Assembly: GCA_013423325.1 (NCBI GenBank)
Contig: BLJB01000535.1
Span: forward strand, 1 to 27,358
DNA: 27,358 bases
Source: Usnea hakonensis
Taxonomy: Eukaryota; Ascomycota; Lecanoromycetes; Lecanorales; Parmeliaceae
Direction of reading: 5' to 3'
Shown: positions 20,177 through 27,358 of the stretch, piece after piece
Layout: each line of letters starts with the position of its first letter
Numbering within the stretch: position 1 is the stretch's first letter
Position numbers and translations under genes: made by a program
The notes under the pieces: generated by a model
What the model saw: the letters and a program-made list of their open reading frames with translations, nothing else
Database searches by the model: none
What the model was told of the DNA's origin: nothing

Positions 20177-22657
20177 TCACTCGCTCTCCGAATCCGCAAA
20201 CATATCCGCAGCTCTCGGCCTTCGCGTCCGGGCCGCCGCAGCAGCAGCAGCAGGAGGCTGAGCGTCCCGAACCTGTCCTTTACCCAGCTTCGCCGCAATA
20301 GAAGCGGCCAGAGCCTCCCTTCTCGACAGTTCCGTTTTGGATTGCTCGTCTGCGGCTCCTGCTGCAGGAACGGTGGGTGGCTCGTCGTCCGAATCGGCCA
20401 TGGGTTCGCCGTCGACATCCTCGTTCTCCTCCTCGTCCTCATCCTCCATCGGCACGCCATCCAGATCCGCGTCATCTTCGACCATCGGCTCCCCATCCAC
20501 ATCCATCTTATCGAACTCATTCGCTCCCTTCGCCATCTCGGCTTCCCTCTCCGCCATCCTCTCGTCCATCGTCTTCCACCTACTCTTCGCCTTCTCCGCC
20601 GCCTTCTCCGCCTCCTCGCTCGCTTTCTTGGCAGCCTCCTCCTCCTTCGTAAGCGGCGGACTGGCAAAGACGCTGCCGAAATGCTCCTGGCTCGCTTGCG
20701 GGAACACACACCAGCCTTCCCACAGGGTGAGCACGCTTTGGACGCTGCGTCTCCATTTTTCGGCGCGCAGGCGGCCCCAGTTCATGCGTTTGTCGAGGCG
20801 GCTGAGGTGTTCGAAGGTTTTGTGGCGTTTTAGGGCGGCTTCGAAGAGTTGGCGGTAGCGCCAGGCGTGGCGGACGCCGGAGGTGGAGCTGGAGGAGAGG
20901 ATGTCGGAGATTAGGTAGAGAGCTATTAGCTTGGCGGGGGAGAGGTCTTTCTTTTCCTTTTCCGTTGTCGAAGCGTTGGGTGTGTTTTCCGCGGGTGTGT
21001 CGTCGTCTTTTTCTTCGGCTGGGGGCTTGCGGTCTGGATTGGCGCTGGTGAAGGAAAAGGGCTTTGTGACGTTGGATACAATCATGTGGACTACTTCTTC
21101 TGCGCCTTCGCCGGCGTGCTGGATGGCAAAAGCCGTTACGCGAGCCACGTCGCCTCGACGGAGCTTGGCATTCGTTGTGGGAAGCCTTGCGAGAAGGTGC
21201 GTAAGTTTCGCTTTTTGGAGTGGGTTGAGGTAGGCTTCGTTGTCAGCATCCAGGCTAGGCGCATCTGGTGGGGGGGCACCTCCGTGGTGGTGAGCATATC
21301 GTCTGCGTCCTTCGTCTCCAGAGTCTTCGTCTTCGGATGAGTTGTAGTCTGAATCTGAGACAAATTCTTCGAGGCTGGTCACGTACTCGAAAGGCAGACC
21401 CCTTTCTGGCACGGCCCATGCTGCTCCACCTTCAAAGATGTGCTGTGGAGATGAAAAACTGCGCCCTTTTCGTCTTGATATACCTGTAAGAATATCCCAC
21501 AGTCTCCAACGGTAATACACACCACCAGTACTACGAGAATCCCATAGCCATGCCCATTTCTCGTCACTTTGGACATTCTTTCGGCTCATAAGAAGAGCCT
21601 CAAATTCAGGGCCGTGGGTCAGAAGCGCCTCCAGAGTCATGTGTATTAGCTTGAGCTGCTTGAGATCTCCCGGTGGGCTGACATTGACTTGAACTTGAGG
21701 AGCATTCCTAGCGTACTGTGTGGTATTGTAAGACGACGGTGGAGCAAACCCACCACGATGCCCACCTGGCGGCGCTCTCCCCAAATTTGGAGGTGGTATA
21801 GGACGTGCACCAAAGGGCAGAGAGGATGTTGAAGACGAGAGGCCCAGCGATGGCGTTTCCAAGCTTACCGAAGCAGACGATAAATGGCGGGAAAGCGAAA
21901 GATAGAAGCCCCGGCCCATATATCTGTTCTGCAGAGCGCTGACAGCGGTATCGATCTCGAGAGCAGGGGTATCTTTAGCGAGAGTGATGACCGCTGATGA
22001 CGACTTCCGCTCCATTGTCCCAGGCCCCGGCGGAGGCAGTATCCTTACTCCGTCTACTGTCAAGTTTGGGGGCAAGATGGCCTTGATCGCGGCAGGCGAA
22101 GTGCCCGGGGGCAGAGATGACAGGCGTAGTGTAGGCTTTGGTACAACTCTTTCTTGCGTCCTCGTGCGACTGCCTGTGTCCTCATCGTCTGAGTGCTGTA
22201 AAGCAGTCTTGGGGTCTGCTGGACCTTCCCGAGCATCTTCGAAGGCGAACAGGCCTTCTCTTTGCGTTGGTGTCGATCCATCGTAGGCTCTTTTACGTGA
22301 AAGTGATGTTGGAGGTGGTCCTAGACTGCCTGGTCCACTACCACGTCCTCCACTGAAACCACCTCTGCCGGCACTTCCACCAGGTGTGCCAGAATAGTGT
22401 CTCTTTCCAGGTCCCGCGAATCCTCCTCGATCTCCGAAGCCTCCTCCTCCTCCAGACCCACCACCTGATCTCACCCCCACATCCTCGTCGTCAAAAGACT
22501 TTACGAAGTCTTCATAAACAGCTGCTGTTTCCTCTTGCTCTCTTTGACGCTTTGCTTCCGCTTCCGCTTTCTGCTTTTCGAAGATAGACTTCTTGGTTGG
22601 TGCTGTGAGTTTATTGCTAATATCTGGAAATTCTCTGATTTTGGAGTCTTTAGCCAT
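20177..22657 (-). CDS. U2 snRNP-associated SURP-motif protein (SR140/U2SURP-like)
   Basis: One uninterrupted exon of 826 residues starting MAKDSKIREF. Domain order matches SR140/U2SURP. An N-terminal helical basic region (20-55) is followed by a Gly/Arg-rich segment (63-110). A divergent RRM lies at about 174-258 (PTLRLSSLPPGTSPAAIKAI, YMGRGFYLSLSRHL). A SURP/SWAP module lies at about 333-388 (LIHMTLEALLTHGPEFEALL, YYRWRLWDIL). A CID-like helical domain spans about 477-655 (QKAKLTHLLARLPTTNAKL, LIALYLISDILSSS, WRRSVQSVLTLWEGW), interrupted by a charged loop. The tail is acidic and Ala-rich. In the family this protein joins the U2 snRNP and helps pre-mRNA splicing in the nucleus. Its ATG lies 244 bp from that of a divergent gene. 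Confidence 0.9.
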   Translation of the reverse strand: MAKDSKIREFPDISNKLTAPTKKSIFEKQKAEAEAKRQREQEETAAVYEDFVKSFDDEDVGVRSGGGSGGGGGFGDRGGFAGPGKRHYSGTPGGSAGRGGFSGGRGSGPGSLGPPPTSLSRKRAYDGSTPTQREGLFAFEDAREGPADPKTALQHSDDEDTGSRTRTQERVVPKPTLRLSSLPPGTSPAAIKAILPPNLTVDGVRILPPPGPGTMERKSSSAVITLAKDTPALEIDTAVSALQNRYMGRGFYLSLSRHLSSASVSLETPSLGLSSSTSSLPFGARPIPPPNLGRAPPGGHRGGFAPPSSYNTTQYARNAPQVQVNVSPPGDLKQLKLIHMTLEALLTHGPEFEALLMSRKNVQSDEKWAWLWDSRSTGGVYYRWRLWDILTGISRRKGRSFSSPQHIFEGGAAWAVPERGLPFEYVTSLEEFVSDSDYNSSEDEDSGDEGRRRYAHHHGGAPPPDAPSLDADNEAYLNPLQKAKLTHLLARLPTTNAKLRRGDVARVTAFAIQHAGEGAEEVVHMIVSNVTKPFSFTSANPDRKPPAEEKDDDTPAENTPNASTTEKEKKDLSPAKLIALYLISDILSSSSTSGVRHAWRYRQLFEAALKRHKTFEHLSRLDKRMNWGRLRAEKWRRSVQSVLTLWEGWCVFPQASQEHFGSVFASPPLTKEEEAAKKASEEAEKAAEKAKSRWKTMDERMAEREAEMAKGANEFDKMDVDGEPMVEDDADLDGVPMEDEDEEENEDVDGEPMADSDDEPPTVPAAGAADEQSKTELSRREALAASIAAKLGKGQVRDAQPPAAAAAAARTRRPRAADMFADSESE

Positions 22658-22901
22658 AATGAGGTGAAAATCAATGAGACTCCCCTCGCTCGCAATGAGT
22701 TAATCGACACCTCCCGTGGTTTGTGCCGGTCGGCTTTAAGGAGTTAATTCCGCAGGCCTGAAAGCTTGTGACGCTAGGGAGTAGATGCTGCTGCCTCCTT
22801 CCTACCTATCTCACAGTTATGTACGCTGCGGGGGCCCTTCAGTTTGACAATTAACTCTCCATCTCTACATCTATGACATTCGCCTCTCTTTGGCGAGAAA
22901 G
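22658..22901. promoter_or_regulatory. Compact divergent promoter, SR140-like / unknown gene
   Basis: Only 244 bp separate two outward-facing start codons, so both promoters and 5' UTRs share this space. The half next to the plus-strand gene is pyrimidine-rich. Confidence 0.5.
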
Positions 22902-24081
22902 ATGACTACCAAACATGAGATTCAGGCGTTACTGCGCTTTCTCTCCCAAGATGCGCGAATACCGCTCCCAACAGCTATGAGCAAGGTCAAGGAGCTACAG
23001 AGCGCGAAGCTTACCAGGTAGGAGCACCCTCTCCAGGTCTAATCCGGACTAAAAATGAACTGATTTCCGGGTCAGCTCAGACATTCTTGCGAAATCGTCC
23101 ATCACAGCTATCCAGGCTATATTCGGTGATGAAAAGGTTGCAAAGCAAGTTTTGAGCGCCGCCAAAAAGAATACCAAGAAGAGAGGGATAGATCCTGATG
23201 AGGCTTCTTCTGAACCCCCAGCCAAGCATAGAAAGAGTGTAGTTGCGGGAGATGCTGCCACCCCAGCTGCGATCGAAGAGTCCCTGGCCCTTCCTGATTC
23301 TAACGCCGACGAGGATGAGCTCGCAAAGACGGTCTTACACACCAATCGGGCCCCACTAGTCCTGGCATTTGCGACCAAACTGCTGGAGTTCACAATGCCG
23401 TCACAGCCTTTATCTTCCCGATTAAGCCTGGCACAAGCAGTCGTAAGCGTGAATGCAAAGACAAAAGCTCTCAGCTTGGGCATAGAGAAGGGGACGAGTG
23501 CTGAAGACGATGGTTGGGGTCAAGGGCAGCCCAAAATCCGCGTAATGGGAAGGGACATTAGCGTTATGAAGCGGTGGGGCTACGAGTGGGCAGGAAATTT
23601 GAAAGCAGAGAGCTCAGACGCTATGGACAGCCAAAAGACACTGAAGCAAGAGGGTAGACTCGATGATGAGCCAGCACTTTGGGGCCTTGACCTAGAAGCG
23701 CTGCGTTCCTCCAATGGCCCGCTGATTTCTGGTGCGCAGGGTGTCCATGGTTCCAGCTTACCCATCTATACTGCTCAATCCGCAAGAGCGTATCTGCTGA
23801 AATCATTTGCCTCGATAGCTTCTCCAGCGGATGAATCATCGCCAAAGAAGAAATCCGCAGCTGTGCTAAAAGCGGACAAGGAACGGAACCTGGGCCTCCT
23901 TCTACGGACGTTGGATCTACTTTTCGAATCTTGGGCAGTGTTGAGTCGCGAGGAACTCGACAGAAGATGTTGGACTTGGTATGTAGCCGTCAGACCGGAA
24001 GTCGAGAATGGCGCTGCGGGATGGGGAGGGAAGGGTGAAGTAAAGCTGTCTGAGATTCTGAACCTGCGAAGAAAGGTCTAG
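22902..24081 (+). CDS. Conserved-looking fungal protein of unknown function
   Basis: Exons 22902-23017 and 23076-24081 flank a 58-nt intron (donor GTAGGA, acceptor GTCAG) and give 373 residues. The N-terminus (MTTKHEIQALLRFLSQDARI, then SSITAIQAIFGDEKVAKQVL) is helical and loosely resembles a small helix-hairpin-helix module; I would not assert that. A Lys-rich linker follows. The core reads APLVLAFATKLLEFTMPSQP, SSRLSLAQAVVSVNAKTKAL and IRVMGRDISVMKRWGYEW, and looks well conserved. The C-terminus has RNLGLLLRTLDLLFESWAVL and ends WGGKGEVKLSEILNLRRKV. I do not recognise the family. The Lys-rich stretch (KKNTKKRG) may be a nuclear signal, and the shared promoter with a splicing factor hints at a housekeeping role. 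The ATG at 22902 was chosen because the spliced phase fits. Confidence 0.82.
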
Positions 24082-25293
24082 AAGGGATTCGCCTTTTCTT
24101 ATGTGGAGCCCGCCCTTATCTCCCAAAAACGGTCTATATCTAAGTCTGGATGAGTGTTTTCCTGGTCTCGAGAACGGAGATTTTCCTCTCAAGGTGGAGA
24201 AATCGCCTGTAACACTACAGAAAGCGAGTTCCGAGATCACAGCAGACTGTTGAAATCTTTCACCGAGCTGTGAATAAAACGGGCCAATTCCACGGACGCT
24301 AATGCCAGAATGCTTCGCTGTGAGTCTCTCCTTGAGCCCAATTATATTGAGGATATGACTCGATGACGTGTTCTCCATCTGCATAAGCTTGGTCTCGTTT
24401 GGGGTCGGTCAATCTTGGGCAATGGTGCATGATTAACTTATGATACCGCAGACTTTATACTCGAGTATCGGTGACAACACGGTAGTAGCAGTATGATGGG
24501 TCCAGGTCGGACACTAAAGTGGACAAAGGCGTTTGAAGAATGAAGACTCGATGTGCATTTAAGAAAATCATCCTATTCGAGACATGGATATCTTACCAAG
24601 TACGTGCTTGAGTAGTTGCGTGCAGTGCTCTAAAAGTTGACGCTACATATTGTAAATCTTCGCATTCGGATGTTTTGCCGTGAATTTCTCGTTGGAAGCC
24701 CTGGGGAAGTGACTTAAGCCAGGGCGTCCAATGTTAAACTTCAGCCGGCACTAGTGCTTCCTCGGTTCACTGCTCTGGCTTAGGGTGGTAAGGTTCGGGC
24801 GGTTAAGATATTTTAGCGGCAGATATTGCACATGGTATCCTCACAATCATTGGTTGATAGGTGATGTCTCTGCATGAGAAGTGCTGACAAGCTCTTCTCC
24901 AGCCGCCGACCATGTCCCCTATCCACGGACTTCTTACCTTTTTTGCCCTCTTCTGCTCAGTGTGTTTGCACTATTCAAGTAGAATACCGCTGCGTACTCG
25001 TACCATCTCGCCCGCTCGGAAGGTGGGCATCCAATCCTATCCAATCTGTTTGGTCCATACAACCCCCCTAGTCCACTGCCAACCGACTCTGGCGCGGCTA
25101 CAGCTTCAGCTGGCTGAAAAGCACTGCGCTGCCTCTCTCTGTTCAATGCTCTCGTCTTACATCTATTCTTACATATTCTCCAACGCTTCGCTTTCGCTCA
25201 AGCACGTTTCAAACATCGTTGCTGCCATAAGGACTGAATTGTTCTGATTGCTGGGATTGAAACAATCTCCAAATGCTCACTACCACTTTCACA
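24082..25293. other. Intergenic; promoter and long leader of the BIM1-like gene
   Basis: 1.2 kb without a supportable gene. It contains a plus-strand ATG frame of 111 codons (24912-25247) with a hydrophobic N-terminus, ending 46 bp before the next gene. This is most simply an upstream frame in the leader. The left part has ordinary composition and no tRNA was seen. Confidence 0.55.
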
Positions 25294-26165
25294 ATGGCTC
25301 CGTCACATCCACTGCTTCTCTTCGCCACGACATGTCTTTCTCTACTCTTCACCCTCGTCTCCTCACACACAGTCATCACATACCCTGGGATGCGCGGCGA
25401 TAATCTGCATACGACTGGCAACATCACTGGGTTCAACGGCAGTGATATAAGTGGGACCAATGGTCTCGGTGTTGGCAGCGATAATACATATCCATATGGC
25501 ATGCAATGGATCTACCCATGTATGTTTGTTAATTCTCCATATTCGTCGCCTTGCTTGATACTCATAATTCTACAGGTGGGGGCATGCCTATGTCCACCAA
25601 CAGAACAAAGTGGCCTGTAACAGGCGGCGCTATCGGCATTCAGCCTGGCTGGTTCCAGGGCCACTACAACGCCCTTTTCTATATCAATCTTGGTGATGGC
25701 ACAGTACCTGAGAACTATTCCTTGATAATGCAACCAGTGTTTGGAATTGTTGGGCCGGACAATGTCGCATATAACGGATCGTTTTGCCTGCCCCAGGTGC
25801 CGCTACCGGTGAATTATACAGCGGTAATTGGGACCAATGCTACGATTCAGGTCATTGAGGCTGCACAGCACGGAGCGGCCTTGTTCAATGTGAGTGGTCT
25901 GGGAGCTCTATGAGAATGCACGGATACGAAAGCTTTGCACCGGCGCTGACAGTGTTAAATGCAGTGCGTAGATATCACTTTTGCGGATCCTAAGGATGTG
26001 CCCGAGGTCACCCCCGACAATTGCGCGAATACGTCAGACATCACTCTTCAATACGTCTACAGTACCAACAGCCAGACATCGGATGCGGAGATTTTGCTCC
26101 CGAATAAGGTCACTTGGTTGGCTTCTATACCCCTTGCCTTAATGGTCGTGTGGGGGCTTCTATAG
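25294..26165 (+). CDS. BIM1-like / X325 LPMO-like copper protein, GPI-anchored
   Basis: Exons 25294-25519, 25576-25889 and 25965-26165 with introns of 56 nt (GTATGT...TACAG) and 75 nt (GTGAGT...GCAG) give 246 residues. An in-frame ATG at 25273 would add seven residues; the second has the better context (CACAATGGC). A signal peptide ends VSS just before His25, so the mature protein begins HTVITYPG. Together with His105 (FQGHYNALFYINLGDG) and downstream acidic residues, this resembles the His-brace of the X325/BIM1-like family, which resembles lytic polysaccharide mono-oxygenases but handles copper. QWIYPCGGMPMSTNRTKWPV and the pairing cysteines fit the family. At least seven N-glycosylation sequons are present. 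The hydrophobic C-terminus (WLASIPLALMVVWGLL) suggests a GPI anchor. A role in surface copper binding or uptake is inferred from the family. Confidence 0.88.
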
Positions 26166-27291
26166 ATGGTAAGAGCTATCAGACATCACGGCCAAGATAT
26201 GTGGAGATTATATGAACAATCTGGGGCTATTTGAAAAACCATTGAAGCGGTAGACTTTGTCAAAGTACTACACTCCAAGTCTTCATTTTGCCGGAGGCAA
26301 TACTTTCATTTGACTCAAGAGAAGGGCTGCATGGCCGGCGTTGGGTTTCTTGGGGCTGGCGTCACTTGGAGGTTTGACGATGGGATACCATATCTGAACG
26401 ATTATTATTGTCAACAAGCCACTAGGACTTGTTTATAGCACTCGAGCAAATGATGCTACCATACTCCCCCATCTCACACCACAAATTTTTCCTTCAATCA
26501 AACAAGACTTCTACTTCTCGTCAGTACAGACAGACTTGCATAAAAAGTACCCGCTCTTGCTGCCTGTCCTAGTCCCTCTCTCTCTCTCTCCCTCCTAACC
26601 ATTCAACCACCCATTTTTTTCCACTTCTCAAGCCCCAACTCACCCTCTCTTCCCAATGGCCTCAGCACCCTTTCCACTCCACTTCCCTTTCCCAGGCCTG
26701 GAGCAAAAAGCATCTCATCTCGCTTTCCAAACGCCCCATTCCTCACCATCACTCTGTACCGTTGCAGTTCTTCGCCCCTAGAACCCACCCGCTCCCTCCT
26801 CCGCCTCCCTCCATCCCCCCTTCACCACACCACACCACACCACGAACCAAAACTCAAGCAACCCATCCTCTTGCATCCAACTCACCCTCTCTCTCTCTCT
26901 CTCTCTCCAGATCCTTCAACACCCTTGCCACTCAATCCACCCTCCCCACGTCCCCTCCCCTTCCCTCTCTCCCCTCCCCTGCCTTCGCTCCCTCCCCCAC
27001 CCCTACCAACCTACCCTCCACCCTCGCAGAACTACCCCTCCATCATCACCAACCACACACTACATGGTATGCAGACATATATGTCCATAGATTGAAATAG
27101 GGGCATGGCGTTGAGATGGGTCGTGGGAGAGAGAGTGTGGGAGAGAGAGTGTGGGAGGGAGAGAGGGGGGTAGGTAGAGAAGGGTGTGATGAGATGATAA
27201 CATGTAGGAAAGAAAGGGAAGGAATAGGAATAGGAAAGGACAAGAGAAGGTGACAGAAGAAAGGGAGTTGGGAGCTGGGCTACTTATGGGG

Positions 27292-27358
<67 letters not shown>
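26166..27358. other. Non-coding, strand-asymmetric low-complexity region
   Basis: After the BIM1-like stop the first 300 bp are ordinary. From about 26450 to 27060 the plus strand is strongly C/T-rich, with CT runs at 26576-26590 and 26887-26907. From about 27090 to the end it is A/G-rich. Pyrimidine-rich tracts of this kind are common in promoters and leaders of filamentous fungi, so a plus-strand gene may start beyond the window. The low-complexity Pro/Ser/Leu frames here are not credible genes. Confidence 0.6.
27296..27358. repeat. (AG)n dinucleotide microsatellite reaching the window end
   Basis: An uninterrupted AG/GA alternation of 63 bases, cut by the window edge, so its true length is unknown. 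Confidence 0.95.

Noticed and set aside
20146..20709. 187-codon Arg-rich minus-strand frame
   Set aside because: It is an alternate-frame shadow of the acidic/Ala-rich C-terminal part of the SR140-like gene.
23917..24384. 155-codon minus-strand frame
   Set aside because: Overlaps antisense to the well-supported C-terminus of the 22902-24081 gene and has no family features.
26762..27100. 112-codon Pro/Ser/Leu-rich frame
   Set aside because: Starts with TTG and simply translates a CT-rich low-complexity tract.

Overview
The window comes from a filamentous ascomycete (Pezizomycotina; a Leotiomycetes-type genome is my best but weak guess). The support is: spliced genes with short GT-AG introns and CTAAC/CTGAC-like branch sites; fungus-restricted families (a DUF7918-like protein, a DUF7707-like Cys-rich GPI protein, a BIM1-like/X325 copper protein); an ergosterol-pathway gene; and a transposon block with the CpA-to-TpA damage of repeat-induced point mutation (RIP).

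Layout. Bases 1-5300 are a transposon graveyard. First comes the gag/protease end of a Ty3/gypsy retrotransposon on the minus strand, with its 5' LTR at 2010-2191. It abuts a separate block (2192-5300) in which I count only three CA/TG dinucleotides in 3.1 kb, i.e. RIP driven to near saturation. At 5301, beside a short AATC microsatellite, composition returns to normal at once. From there the window is a gene-bearing euchromatic segment: an HSL-type alpha/beta hydrolase (minus), a four-exon HAD-like hydrolase (minus) diverging from HMG-CoA synthase ERG13 (plus), a large single-pass membrane protein (plus), a DUF7918-type nuclear-looking protein (plus), a small Cys-rich GPI protein (plus), an SR140/U2SURP-like spliceosome protein (minus) diverging from an unrecognised conserved-looking protein (plus), and a BIM1-like His-brace GPI protein (plus). 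The last 1.2 kb is pyrimidine-rich, then purine-rich, and ends in a (GA)n tract; it could be the leader region of a gene beyond the window.

The genes do not form an obvious pathway or biosynthetic cluster. Two divergent pairs (HAD/ERG13, about 470 bp apart; SR140-like/unknown, about 240 bp apart) may share promoters. Two proteins are predicted to be GPI-anchored at the cell surface. Exon-intron structures were assembled by hand from splice signals, reading phase and recalled family patterns; no alignment or transcript data were available. I found no tRNA, rRNA or CRISPR array. I did not find a convincing new multi-gene system; the strongest unusual signals are the saturated RIP block, the LTR edge that coincides exactly with a change in RIP intensity, and the LPMO-like copper protein.
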